From Astragalus membranaceus (Eukaryota; Streptophyta; Magnoliopsida; Fabales; Fabaceae), in assembly GCA_039519185.1 (NCBI GenBank), contig CM076849.1, positions 58,911,087 through 58,975,086 of the forward strand: a DNA stretch of 64,000 bases. Reading direction: 5' to 3'. The notes below the pieces were generated by a model. The model ran no database searches, was not told the origin of the DNA, and worked only from the letters and a program-made list of their open reading frames with translations. Position numbers and translations under genes: made by a program. Shown here piece by piece: positions 33,007 to 45,106 of this stretch (the first letter of the stretch is position 1; each line of letters starts with the position of its first letter).

Positions 33007-36000
33007 TCAATCGAAAAGATGGGGATATTTCACCCGCATGTTCTCCTCTACTTCCCATGTTGCTTCGTCGTGTGATGCACCGTCTCAAAGCACCTTGACA
33101 ATAGGAATTGATCTCGTCCGGAGCGTTTTCTCGCCACGTTCGATGATCCTGATTGGAGTAGGCTGATAAGACAAATCTGGTTGGATGTCGATCGTTTCAT
33201 GACTCAACGGTTGATTCGGGTCATGAATATACTTCCTTAACTGCGATACATGAAATACATCATGTAACCTGGACAATTCTGGGGGCAAGGCAATGCGGTA
33301 TGCTACCGGCCCAACTCGCTCGATAATTTGGAAAGGTCCGACATACCGAGGACTGCGCTTCTTCGCCTGCAATGCAATACCGGTTCCGATGATTGGAGAA
33401 AGTCCCAAAAAGACATGGTCTCCTTCTTCAAATTCTAACGGCCTTCTTCTTTTATCGGCGTAAATTTTTTGTCGACTCTGAGCGGCCTTCATCGTTTCTC
33501 TTATCTGACGGATCTTCTCCGTAGTCTCACGGACCAAATTCGGTCCCAACAATCTCTGCTCACCTACATCCCACCAACACAATGGTGTCCTACACTTCCT
33601 TCCATATAATGCTTCATATGGAGCCATTCCGATACTAGAATGGCAACTGTTGTTGTATGAAAATTCCACCAATGAAAGATGATCCTCCCATCTGCCTCCA
33701 CTATCAAGTACACAAGCTCTCAACATATCTTCCAATGTCTGAATCGTCCTCTCTGTCTGTCTGTCTGTTTGTGGATGGTAAGCGGTGCTGGCACACACCG
33801 TTGTCCCCTATGCCATATTCAATGCTCTCCAAAACCGAGATGTGAACTTGGGATCACGGTCACAAACAATGCTTGTAGGGATTCCATGTAACTTCACAAT
33901 GTTCTTGAGATACTCATCTGCCAGCTTAGCAACTTTGTGATTCGAACGCACCGGAATAAAATGGGCGGACTTGGTCAGGCGATCCACCACTACCCAAATA
34001 GAATCATTTCCGGCTTGGGACCGTGGCAATCCCATGACAAAATCCATAGAAATGCTTTCCCATTTCCATTCTGGCACATTCAACGGTTGCAACTGGCCAC
34101 CTGGCTTCCGGTGCTCTATCTTGGCCCTTTGACAAGTCAAGCATCGAGACACAAGTCCTGCAACTTCCACTTTCATACCCGGCCACCAGTACAATTGCTT
34201 CAAATCTCGATACATCTTGGTAGACCCAGGATGTATTGAGAACTGACTCTTATGAGCCTCTTCTAAAATCTGCCTCTTAATGCTCTCATCATTCGGCACA
34301 CAGACTCTACCATCAAAACAAATCACACCATCGCCATCTTCGATGTAATTCGGCAACCTCTTCTGCGCTTGCAGCTCTAAATCAACCTCTTGGGCTGCGC
34401 GAATCAGATTTCTCAAGGAACTCAAAATCTGAATATGGCTCAACACCAACCTGTTCCTCCTCGGCTTCACTTTCAAATTAAGGTCTCTAAACGATTCCAA
34501 CAATGTCATCTCGTGCATCATCAACTCTGCAGTGTGGATAGACTTTCTGCTCAAAGCATCGGCCACAACATTAGCCTTACCAGAATGGTACTTCAACTCA
34601 AAATCATAATCCTTCAGAAACTCTACCCATCTCCTCTGTCTGTTGTTCAACTCCTTCTGGTCAAATAAATACTTCAGGCTCTTGTGGTCGCTAAAGACTT
34701 CGAAACGAGACCCATACAGGTAATGTCTCCAAATCTTTAGGGCAAACACGATCGCCGCCAACTCTAAATCATGAGTTGGATAATTCTCTTCATGCGGCTT
34801 CAACTGTCTGGAGGCATAAGCAACTACTTGTTGATTCTGCATTAGGACACATCCCAAGCCCTTACCAGAGGCGTCACAATAGATTTGGAATCCTTTGGAC
34901 GGATCTGGAAGAATTAGGACAGGTGCAGAAGTCAAGCGATTCTTCAATTCCATAAAACAATCCTCACAATCTGAGTCCCACACAAACGGCTGACCCTTGC
35001 GAGTTAACCGAGTGAGTGGAAGAACCAGCTGGGAAAATCCTTGAATGAATCTCCGATAATACCCAGCTAATCCCAAGAAACTTCTCACCTCAGTAACCGT
35101 AGACGGCTGTCCCCAGTCTACCACAGCTTCAATCTTACTGGGATCCACTGCAACACCGGCCTGAGATATCACATGGCCCAAAAACTTAACTTCGGGCATC
35201 CAAAAGTCACATTTGGATGGCTTAGCATATAACTTCTTCTCCCGGAGTACATTCAGGACAATTCGGAGATGTTGCACATGCTCCTCAATTGTCTTAGAGT
35301 ACACCAGGATATCATCAATGAACACCACAACAAACTGATCCAGATAGGGATTAAAAATCCGATTCATATAGTCCATGAATATGGCTGGAGCATTGGTCAA
35401 ACCGAAGGGCATCACTACAAACTCGTAGTGTCCATATCTCGTACGGAAAGCGGTGTTCGGGATGTCCAAAGCTCGAACCTTGATTTGGTGATAGCCGGAC
35501 CTCAAATCAATCTTTGAAAATACAGAAGCTCCCCTTAATTGGTCTAGCAAATCATCAATCCTCGGTAGAGGGTACTTGTTCTTAACAGTCACCTTATTCA
35601 ACTGACGGTAGTCAATGCACAACCTCATACTTCCGTCCTTCTTCTTGACAAGCAACACTGGAGCACCCCATGGTGAGGCACTCGGCCGGATAAACTGTTT
35701 GGAAATTAGCTTTTCCAATTGGACTTTCAATTCTCTCAACTCTAACGGTGACATTCTATACGGGGCTATAGAAATTGGTCCAGTGCCAGGAACCAACTCT
35801 ATAGAGAACTCCACCTCACGATCCGGAGGTAACGAAGAAACTTCATCAGGAAACACATCAAGAAATTCATTAACAACTTGCACAGAAGATAAATCTAGAC
35901 CTGTCTCAGTTGATGCAGACAACATCATGACATAAGCTTCTGCGCCTCGAAACAAACAGTTACTGGCTGAAGTGAAAGAAATAACAACCTCATGATTGGT

Positions 36001-37374
36001 CGGCTGTAGCTCCACCGACTCGGAGGCGAAACCGATAGTCTGATGGAAACAATCTATAGTCACATGGTTGGCCGTCATCCAACTCATACCTAGGACAACG
36101 TCCACACCCTTCATTGGCAAGCAAATGAAATCCACCACAAAATTCCTGTCTCCGATAGATAGAAGACAGTTTTCACATAAAGCTTGAGTTTGAATACTAC
36201 CCTCAGCAGCAGTCTTAATGGAGATTGGTTGAGGCAAAGGTGTCAAAGCCAATCCCAACCGTTCAACACAGACTTGAGATATAAAACAATGGGTAGCACC
36301 CGAATCATATAAAATACTAACGGAGTTATTAAAAAGAGATCCCGTACCCCTTAGTAGATTGTCTGATGGAGTGACCTTCTGGGCGTCCAAAGTGTAAACT
36401 CTCCCATGAGTAGTAGTAGCAGCAGGGCTATCTCCTTGACTCTTCTCCTTTGCTGGGCAGTCCCGTGAATAATGACCATCTTTCTTGCAGAAGAAACACT
36501 GGTTGGATCCCATTTGACACTTACCCTGATGGTACTTTCCACAGTTGGAACATGTACTGAATCTTGAGGAGTTCGACGACTGAACTTGTTTCCCTTTGTT
36601 GGAGTTGTGCCTGGGACCCATCTGATTGTTGGATGATCCAACATTCTTCTTATTCTGATTGAATAATTTCCTGCTTGCATACAACCTCTTCAAATCACTT
36701 TCAGCTATGTAAGCTTGCTGAACCATGGCGGCATAGTTGGTATATGCAAAAGAACTTAGACTCTGAGCAATGTCTTCCCTCAGCCCATACTTGAACCTAT
36801 CAGTTTTCCACTTGTCATTGGGAGCATACCTGGCTAAACCGAAGAATTGATACAACTCTTCAAATTTAGCCGCGTACTGACCCACGGTTGAACCTCCTTG
36901 AGTGAGAGTCAAGAACTCATTCTCCTTTTCGAACCTCATAGCAGTCGGAAAGAACTGCTCCAAAAATACCTGCCTGAAGTGTTCCCAAGTCTGGGGAGTA
37001 TCCATGGTAACCATCATGTTCCAAACATTAGACCACCAGTTGTGAGCCTCTCCCTTCAGTATGTGTGTTGCCAATCTCAGCTTGTCCTCATCGGTGACTT
37101 GCATAGTTAAGAAAATCTTTTCCATGTCATCCAGCCAATGCTGGGCTTCCATGACATCTGGTCCTCCTCTGAACTCGGTAGGTTTCATTTTCAGGAATTC
37201 ATAGTAGACCTGTCGTGGGTTAACTTGTGGCTCAGGAATTGGTTGAGGCTGAGCTTGAGCATTCTGTTGCATTAGCAGCATATCTTCCATCATCTTTTGC
37301 TGCCTTTCGATCATATTCTGCATCCATGCAGAATGTGGATCAATTGGTGGGTTATTCCTCGATCCTCCTGCCAT
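33007..37374 (-). pseudogene. Chromovirus gag-pol polyprotein with two in-frame stops
   Basis: One frame of 1,456 codons from an ATG at 37374 (MAGGSRNNPP) to 33007. In order it shows a Ty3-type capsid region (WEHFRQVFLEQFFP), CCHC zinc knuckle CFFCKKDGHYSRDC and retropepsin with YDSGATHCFI. RT follows with DLRSGYHQI, MPFGLTNAP and the catalytic FIDDILVYS, then RNase H with YCDASGKGLG and DHKSLKYLF. Integrase has an HHCC zinc finger (SIHPGSTKMY, CLTCQRAK) and a DDE core (SMDFVMGLP, CDRDPKFTSRFW). The C-terminus has a GPF module (YVGPFQIIERVG), FHVSQLRKY and a short chromodomain-like end (EATWEVEENM). TAG at 33808-33810 interrupts the integrase core before YHPQTD, and TGA at 33085-33087 cuts the chromodomain. 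There is no frameshift. An upstream in-frame ATG at 37443 is less likely as start because MAGG follows the usual leader. Confidence 0.93.
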
Positions 37375-37506
37375 AATTCTGCAAACGATACACCAAGTAT
37401 TAAGTTGATCAGGCTCAATGTCTCTTAGCATCATAAGAAGCAAAATAGCAGAATTACTCGAGGAACCAAAACCACCCTAACTGTCTAAGCCCGACTAGGT
37501 CGAACT

Positions 37507-37518
37507 GCTCTGATACCA
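37507..37518 (-). other. Primer-binding site, initiator tRNA-Met type
   Basis: On the minus strand TGGTATCAGAGC lies three bases inside the 5' LTR. This is the classic complement of the plant initiator tRNA-Met 3' end. Confidence 0.92.
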
Positions 37519-37521
37519 TAA

Positions 37522-39908
37522 TGTAACACCCTGATAAATTCTAACATGTAGAACTACCGAAATGCACTAAATGGCATACATCAGAGTAACTTCCTGTTAA
37601 TGAATATTGAACACAAACTAAAACTTTCGATAATACCTATCAAATAGTTCTATGAACCTCATTAACTTCCTGAAAATGCTTAAGTTTCACGACTTAAGAC
37701 TTATACAATCCTGGTGTTCAATACTCAAAACATAAAGTAGCGGAAACGATTTACAACTGATACATGATCGTTATACAATCGATAACATAGAAACAGTAAA
37801 TGGGACAAAGGTCTAAAACATGAAACTCAATCTTCAATGACTCCAAGAGTCGCACCGGCTAACCGTGCTTCGTCGCCTTTGCTTTCCCCTGTTTCTCTGT
37901 AAAAACCACAAATATGAAGGGTGAGATAAACATTATCTGAGTGAGTCCTATCGAGACCCCTTACTAACTCTAGTGGTTCATTATTCTTTACTTGTGAACT
38001 CATGGTCCTACTAAGCAACCATGTGGACAATGTATTTTACCTCTTGTAATTTGTAGCCCTACTAAGCGACTACGCATTACCTTTCCTTTTCATTTATCAT
38101 TCTAGCATAACACCTCAAGCCTACTATTCTTAGGCACTTCTTTGGCTTTTGGTGAACTCATCCCGCTATTTCTAGTGGGTGAAACCTCTTGAGTCTAGGT
38201 TTTGGGGCTCATGACTTCCCCTCCCTTAGTATGCCAATCCTCTAAGGGTCGTCACCCTTGACCTCAATTTATATATTTTATATAAATGTACCCGCATTGG
38301 GCCGTCTTATCATTTTCATTCATGTACCGTCTACCCTTCCTCAAGGGAAGGTATCTTGTCTTTGAATTAAACATTCCTTATCTTGACTTGTATAAATTAA
38401 CATGTGTACACTCGCGTTTTACTAATACCCGGTTTTTCCTTAACATTTATAACTTGTGAGATTTACCTCAAACTTCTTTCATTTCATGACATAAGTGTGT
38501 CTCCATTCTTGGGAAACATTGGGGAATCAATCGGAAAGGAATCGGAATCGTTTGGAACGGATTAAAAAGGATTTTCAATTAGGGTAACAGAAGGATCCGC
38601 ACGGTCCGTGCTCCAGAGGCGCACGATCCGTGCGTATCAATAAAAACTCAGTTTGAAAATGTTATAGGGCGCACGGTCCGTTCGTGTTTTAAAATTGTAA
38701 AAAGCTGGTTTGCGTAGGTCACGCACGGTTCGTGCCCAGGGGCGCACGACCCGTGCTGTGTCAAAAATTCACTTCAAGCTGATACCGAACCAGGTGCACG
38801 ACCAGTGCCCTTGTGAGGCACGATCCGTGCATCCTTGACAGTGGCCAATTTTCCAGTTTCGTGTCATTGTTTCCAAATCCGTTTCGATTTCGTTCCGGTC
38901 GATATCTTAACATAACGAATATTATTCCAGTCCAGCGAAAGCGATAAACAATCAATCAATTCATACAATCATCAAATCAAATCAATCGGTTATAAACCTA
39001 GTGACTTTTCGATAAAACGGTTTTCGAGTTATTTTTCACAAAGCGGATTATAACGTTTTCTCGGTTCAGAAAATGCAAGACTCGATATCACACATCCCTA
39101 GCGAGTTATAGAACTCACCTAACGTGATGATAATCACGCAACCAACGGATCAACGAAAAGACACGGTTGGATTAACCTCACGAACGATTCTCGTACACGA
39201 ACTTTCCTCTCCACTCGAACTTAAAGCTGCTCCCCTATTCAGATCGAAATCAGACCTTGACTCTATTGCTCTCAAAATGGCAATGTGGTTGGTTAAGGTG
39301 GGCTAGTTACTGAGTATCAAGCTTCAGTCACCACATGCAAGACCTCTAAAGCTCAAAGCTTCACTTTGGAGATGCAAGGTTCAACAATGGAGGAAAAGAA
39401 AAAGTGGATAAGTTGGACATGAAATTAGTATCAGATTGTAGAGTAAGAAAAATGAAAGAGGATAGTGTGATTTTCGCTTACATGCAATCCTTGGAGCTGA
39501 ATTCCCTTTTCCTCTTCTCCTCCCCTCTCTTCGCGTCTCTCCTCCCTTCTCTCTCTTTTGTTCTTTCTATTTTTCAGAAATGAGGAAAATGGGGAGTGTG
39601 GGAGTGAGGGAGTTGACTTGGTCAGCTGAGGGGGGTTTTGGGGTGTTTACTATTTTACCCTTTGTTCACTTCATACACTATGACATGACCTAATCTAATG
39701 AACTAGCCAAATCCTATTAAGTTAACACAAGATTTTACTTATGCACAATAATAAATCATCTATTTCAAACCTCACGTAACTACATAGTTATGCTAACTAA
39801 ATCGAATCTTAATAACCTCATGTGCTAAATATTCGATTTAGCCAATAATCCACCTTAACCTTTTCGCTAATTTAAATAAATTTAATTAGCTCATTAGGGG
39901 ATGTTACA
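37522..39908 (-). repeat. 5' LTR of the chromovirus (2,387 bp)
   Basis: This is the longer, probably original LTR. At 38595-38835 it carries about seven degenerate palindromes of the form GCACGRYCCGTGC. A CT-rich stretch at about 39505-39570 and a promoter-like end are expected for the transcription start but no TATA box is assigned. Confidence 0.92.
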
Positions 39909-39913
39909 ATATA

Positions 39914-41100
39914 TGTGCATTCTCTCAATATGACCTTGTATTTTGGTTCCCTGTAATTTGAAATACAACACATGTTATACAAAATCATAGTTGAAGTATG
40001 TATATGGAAAATTTCAGTTGCACAAACTATTAACATATACGGAGTTGTTACCAAACACGTGTGTTGTTGCCTAATATCATTTTTTATTTTAAATGAAACA
40101 TTATGAAACTGTTATTAGTAGAAGTTATAAATCAATTTGTCGCTATAGATTATTAACATAATTATATTCCGTCATAGCTTATTCTAATTTCAAGAGAATT
40201 CATAATAGAAGCCACAATCAATTCAGATGCGCACTGTGTATTGCTATTACCATCAATGCTAATCAGATTAATGTTGAAAGTTTATATGTATAAATTTTCC
40301 AATGTAGTAGAATATATATTATATAGAGATATTTATTGCACTGATCAATATGTTAAAAATTCAGTTGAGATCCCATATTCTACTACCAATCCTAGTCATA
40401 AAAACTCTAGTTATTGAATTTTTTTGGGACACGTGTATTAGATTGTATTGTATAATATTTTATCTGATATTGCCTTAACGCATTCGTGATTGCCAAAACT
40501 ATTTATTGCTAACAGTAATAACAGTAATGCTAATTAAATAAGGATTCATATTAGATTTCAAACTATTATAATATTTCTCATAGTGCTTCTTTTACTCACT
40601 CTATAAAAGCTATCTCTATTAAAAACATGTATAGTTCTTTCAAAAATAGTTTATTAAACAGTTTCTATGATATGATTTTTCAATACTCAATATAATATAA
40701 TGCATGATTAGCAGAACAAAAAAAATAAAATATATTGGACTATTTTCGTTCAAGGGTATTTATGGGTTGGTTTACAAAAGTTAGGGCTATTTTCGTCTTT
40801 TACTTGTAAGTTTTAATGAACTTACCATACCTGAACCCTATTCTTCCATTAATGCAACTAAAATAAATAGTTTTTTTTTAAACAAATAAATAAATAAATA
40901 ACGAAAAAGGGGTGAAATAGTAACATAGGGTGTAATTAGTAGAAGGGATCGTATAATTAAACTGAGGGGTGCAAATAACTGAAGCCCTGTCTCGTTTTGG
41001 GACTTGGGCTGTTGTTTTTTGACATTGGGTTTATGAACAGGGGTAGCACGAATTAAACATAGAGGGATGAATAGTAATCTGAAATATTTAATTTTAAAAT
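39914..41100. other. AT-rich interior of the large CACTA element
   Basis: No gene or clear repeat unit. Short TAAATAAATAAATAA at about 40888 is the only simple repeat of note. Confidence 0.5.
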
Positions 41101-41120
41101 AAAGTAAACAATAAAAGGAA

Positions 41121-41600
41121 GTATATAAGGCAAGTGTTAGGGTGGAACCCTAATTTCCACCTTCTCCCCTTCAACCAGCGCCGCAACCAGAGTAGAGGAG
41201 AGAGAGAGAAAGCGGCGGGGAAATTTCCGCCGGAGAGAAAGGAGAGTTCGCTGGAGGGAGAAAGGGATTTCGTTCAGAGAGAGAAAGAGAAAACACGAGC
41301 AGAAAGAAAGAGAGAAGAAGAGGAATTCGGGGAGAGAGAAAGGCATTCACTGGAGAGAGAGAGAGAAGGGGTGGATTTGCAGCGATGATAGGGAGTCTCA
41401 CGGTGACGATGGTGGAAGCCGACGGACGTTTGGCTGACGGCGTTTTACGACGTCCTTTGGCGTATGGCCACCGTCTACGGTGGCGGGAGGTGAGCTCCAT
41501 GATTTTTTGGCTTTTTTCTTCTTCTCCACTTGCTGGTTCTGCTTTTTTTGCTATTCTTTGCTACTATTTTCTGCTGTTATTTCTGCTGTTATGCTTCCTA
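41121..41600 (+). promoter_or_regulatory. Possible promoter and GA-rich first exon inside the CACTA element
   Basis: GTATATAAGGC at 41121-41131 fits a TATA box. It is followed by a GAGAGAG/AAAG purine-rich leader to about 41370 and then an open stretch ATGATAGGGAGTCTC that ends at a donor-like GGGAG|GTGAGCTC near 41488. This layout resembles the leader exon of a plant gene or of the element's own transcript. A possible downstream exon near 44255-44370 (GKKSRKRTHTPPDDQ) begins after a TTAG acceptor-like site. The product is not recognised and the link between the two is speculative. Confidence 0.35.
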
Positions 41601-42580
41601 AATTGATTGCTTTTCTATAACCCAAACTTTCTAACACTAAAACTATTCTAAATTACTTACTAATTTTAATTTCATTTTCCCTTTTTTACATTGATTATGA
41701 ACCCTAATTTCTAAACAACTAATTTTCTTAAATCCTTAATCTATTCACTGTAAAACATAAGTGAACTTTATTGATTAATTTTTGTTCATATATACAGTTA
41801 CTAATTTCAGTTTTATAGCACAGATCCTAAACTATTACTAATTTCAGTTTATTAGCACAAATTGTAAACTATTACTAATTTCAGTTTAGCAGCACGAATT
41901 AAAATAACATATTTACAAACTATACTTCATAAAACCTAAATGATCAAAAAATGAAAACGCGTAGACGAACATATTCTCCAGCTTCTGATTATTCCCGTTT
42001 TGTTGGATCCGCTACTGTTGTTACCATTGCTGCTGATTGAATCCTTTTCATGAATTCGAACTCTGTGTTTTTTTGGGATTAGGGTTCTACTTTTGAACCC
42101 TTTTCATCCTGGATATAAACAAAGTAGAAGAAAACACTATAGATAGCATGATGAAAATAATTTATTAGCAGTAAGATCCCAAATTGCCACAACTTACTTG
42201 AACATGTTGAGCGATATCTATGGTTCCAATATTTGCTTTTCTTAAAGGACAATTTATATGGATAACATATGTAAACCAATTTTTATAAGATATGTAAACC
42301 AATTTTTATCTATTGACAAAGGAGTAATATATAATTAGACATAGTAGGACGAATCTTACCCTGTATGAAATATTACTCCAATGATGTGTGTCATCACAAC
42401 TATTGATTCATCCTGGATATACACAAAAGTGTAAATAACATGATGATCCAACTATTATAAACAGTAACTTTGCAAATTGGCACAACTTACTTAATCACGT
42501 TGAACGCCATCTATGGTTCCAATATTTGCTTTTTTGCTATCTAATATGAACTTTTGATACATTTCATTTGGGATCTCCAT
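41601..42580. other. AT-rich interior of the large CACTA element
   Basis: Contains a loose triplicate of TACTAATTTCAGTTT with AGCACA (41800-41895) and a doubled TATGTAAACCAATTTTTAT at 42268-42308. Sequence at 42180-42240 recurs diverged at about 42480-42535 (CCATCTATGGTTCCAATATT). No gene is supported. Confidence 0.5.
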
Positions 42581-42590
42581 ATGGTTTGTT

Positions 42591-42720
42591 TTTTTTTTTA
42601 TAGGCAATGTTAGGGGGTGGGGGAATTGTTAGTTTCCGGGGCTTGAACCCGGGACCTCCTTCTTGCACTCCTTCGGCATCCCTTAGCTCGTCAACTGAGC
42701 TACCTACTTGGGATGGGATA
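42591..42720 (-). mobile_element. tRNA-derived SINE with 10-bp target duplications
   Basis: Read on the minus strand, GTAGGTAGCTCAGTTGACGA is a tRNA-type A box and GGTCCCGGGTTCAAGCCCC a B box. A short body follows, ending in an A run (plus-strand T run at 42591-42599). A perfect 10-bp duplication ATGGTTTGTT flanks it (42581-42590 and 42721-42730). A tRNA-like head, A tail and target duplication together define a SINE. It is 130 bp long and lies within the large CACTA element. Confidence 0.88.
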
Positions 42721-42730
42721 ATGGTTTGTT

Positions 42731-43655
42731 GATAGAGAGTATAGCCAATTTCATATTCTTTGATATGAAATTTGGTTCAGCTGCTTTTTTTGATTTGGTG
42801 TTGTGGTTTGACAACTAAGGCATTCAGTTGGGAGTATTAATTGAGTGGAATCAAGTCTCACTGTCATGGCTGAGTCACGTATTAAATGCGTAGGAATTTT
42901 CTATTTCTAAATTTTTAACGGTTACAGCTGGTCAGTGCTAAAATGGGGGTATTAATAAATCCCAATTAAGTAGGCCAGTTATTGCTGACTCACTAATTTA
43001 ATAACATAATATTATACCGTTTTTTATTTAGAAAAATTTCATTTGAAATATCAAAATGCCAAGATATTATTTAGGCATGTGAATAAGAAACGTATGTAGC
43101 TATTTATTGAGGAGGTGCATTTTGTACTGAATGCGCTGTGCCATGAATTTAGATTGCAATGAATGCTATTTATTGAGGGGTGACAGGATATTATACCGTT
43201 TTTTATTTGGCGCGCAAGATTTTATTTATTGACCTTTTTTAAGTCCATGAATTTAGATTGCAATGAATGCTATGTGCCATGCAGTTTAATATTTGCTTTG
43301 AATGTTGATACTTTTTATGAGTGTCATTATTACCATATAATAACTTCCGTTTGTTTCCTATATAAAGAGCCGCAATTTTGAAGCTCCAGGACCGTTTAGA
43401 TTAAGCCGAATACCTAACAATTGTTCTTAGCCATTCAGATTATATTTCATGTGTGTTGACTTCCGTTTTTGCACAACAAAATGGCAGCCGCAATTTTGTG
43501 GCTTGTCAGCCGTCCAGATTGTGACTCAGCTTCAACTTTGATTAATAGCCCTTCAGATTAGACAAATGGTTGAGGTGGACGCCACCTATTTTTATAAAGT
43601 ATTGCATGGCTTTTTGATTTATTGACATGAACATATGATGTGTACTATTCATGAT
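42731..43655. other. AT-rich interior of the large CACTA element
   Basis: TTTAGATTGCAATGAATGCTAT occurs twice (about 43149 and 43253), each near a TTATACCG or TTTATTTGG phrase, indicating a local duplication of roughly 100 bp. No gene is supported. Confidence 0.5.
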
Positions 43656-43757
43656 TGTATATAATTATGATTATGATTATGATTATGATTATGATATGAT
43701 TATGATGATTATGATTATGATTATGATTATGATATGATTATGATTATGATATGATTT
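43656..43757. repeat. (ATTATG)n / (ATGATT)n microsatellite
   Basis: ATTATG hexamers with interspersed ATGATATGATT variants over about 100 bp. Confidence 0.93.
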
Positions 43758-44740
43758 ATGTATTTTATAGTATGTTATATGTTAATAGAGTTAGACGCCT
43801 CCTATTAGAGAAAGATATATAAACAAACTCTTGGTCATAGTATTCCTTGTTTCTATAGGCAACTGTCTATCCAAACCTGTTAGAAACGGGGACTCTAAAT
43901 GGTTTAAGTTCGTCTCTAACTCTTTCAAGGCTCTTTATATTTTCAATTCATTGAGTTGTTGCACTGTTTGTCATAAGGCTTGTATGTTGGTGTTTTGTTG
44001 ATGGCCCTTGGTTGGCCTGGTGCTCATGTTGTGCGGTCTGTGTTCTATCCAAATGTGTTGGATCTGATGCGGTTCTGTCTAAGGGTAGGTTATGTTCTAT
44101 CCAAATTTGTTTGCATCATAAAGCCACTTTTCGGTGTATATATCTTTTTAGTTTTAGTTTGCCTATCTATGTTTTTTGTGGTCTTATATCAAAGTGTTTA
44201 ATTTTGTTTGTTGTTATGTTATTTTACTAATTTTTTGTGTCCTAACTGTTAGGTTATTGGATCTGGAAAGAAGAGTCGAAAGAGAACTCACACACCGCCA
44301 GATGATCAAAGTGACGGCACAGACATTAACTATTTGAGCGTGAGGGTCATGATGAAGAAGACACAATCATAGAAGATCCTAATCTAGTAGCCCAATAACT
44401 CTTTGAAATGTTGAAGGTAGCAAAATCACCTTTATAGGATGGTTGTTACAAACATTGTGTTATCTGCTTTTTTAGCCACATTAAATTTGAAAATAAAATA
44501 TGGTTTGTAAAATACTAGGTTTATCAACGTATACCAGTTGTTTATTTATGGATTAACATTACTTATGCTTTGTATGGATTATATTTATAAACATTGTTAA
44601 TTATTTAAGATATTTGTGTGCTATTCAAAAAAATTCTAATTTTTATTCTTAGATTTAGTAGAATGTTTTATTTTAAAGAGTGTATAAAATCAATAACAAA
44701 TATGCTCTTATATTAAATTCTAATAAGTCCCTAATTAAAA
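43758..44740. other. CACTA interior, no supported gene
   Basis: TGTTCTATCCAAATGTGTTG and TGTTCTATCCAAATTTGTTT at about 44040 and 44093 form a small tandem repeat. The short basic stretch near 44255-44370 is discussed with the possible exon at 41121. Confidence 0.45.
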
Positions 44741-44754
44741 ATGAATATTAGATG

Positions 44755-45103
44755 GATAAAATCCCTCACTAATAGAGAGGGATTTAGTCTCCCTTCTATT
44801 AGCGACGAATTTAGTCCCTCTCTATTAGCGACGAGTTTTATTCCTCACAAATAGTGACGGAAATACACTTTTCATCATAAATTTCGAACTATTTGTTAGT
44901 GACAGATTTCATATGTTTGTGAGGGAATTTTCCGTTGCTATTAGCGACGGATTTCAAAATCCCTCGCTAAAAATTTAGTGACGCCAAAATTAGTTACGGA
45001 TCTGGGTTCGTCACAAATTCCGCCGCTAAAATCGTTAGTGACGGATTTTTGATGGTTTAGTGACGAATTTGCTCCCTCTCTAATTTTGATTTTTCTAGTA
45101 GTG
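44755..45103. repeat. Right subterminal repeat zone of the large CACTA element
   Basis: At least six copies of TATTAGCGACGA-like or TTAGTGACGG-like words in both orientations, plus CCCTCTCTAAT next to the terminus, mirroring the left zone. Confidence 0.8.
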
Positions 45104-45106
45104 AAA

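Larger units (their letters stand above)
30969..39908 (-). mobile_element. Ty3/gypsy chromovirus-type LTR retrotransposon
   Basis: The two LTRs (30969-32958 and 37522-39908) have matching TGTAAC...GTTACA ends, and the element is flanked by a perfect 5-bp duplication ATATA (30964-30968 and 39909-39913). Coding is on the minus strand, so the right LTR is the 5' LTR. A primer-binding site for initiator tRNA-Met lies beside it and a purine-rich tract beside the other LTR. Gag and pol form one frame with two internal stops. The integrase C-terminus with GPF module and chromodomain-like tail places it among plant chromoviruses (Tekay/Del-like by impression). It is inserted within the large CACTA element. 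Confidence 0.95.
29709..45103. mobile_element. Large CACTA transposon hosting other elements
   Basis: Starts CACTACTCGAAAAACTGA at 29709 and ends in the complement of CACTACTAGAAAAATC at 45103, flanked by AAA on both sides (29706-29708 and 45104-45106). Both subterminal zones hold many copies of ATTAGCGACGA/TTAGTGACGG and GAGAGGGATTT words. Total length is 15.4 kb; removing the chromovirus insertion leaves about 6.4 kb. No transposase domain is recognisable, so it is non-autonomous or decayed. An A-only 3-bp duplication is weak evidence alone; the paired termini and the shared subterminal repeats carry the call. Confidence 0.82.

Noticed and set aside
33657..35935. Plus-strand frames across the chromovirus
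   Set aside because: They are antisense shadows of the gag-pol frame, which has the domains.
42600..42719. Functional tRNA gene
   Set aside because: A and B boxes are present but the acceptor stem and anticodon arm do not fold as a tRNA, and the A tail and duplications show a SINE.
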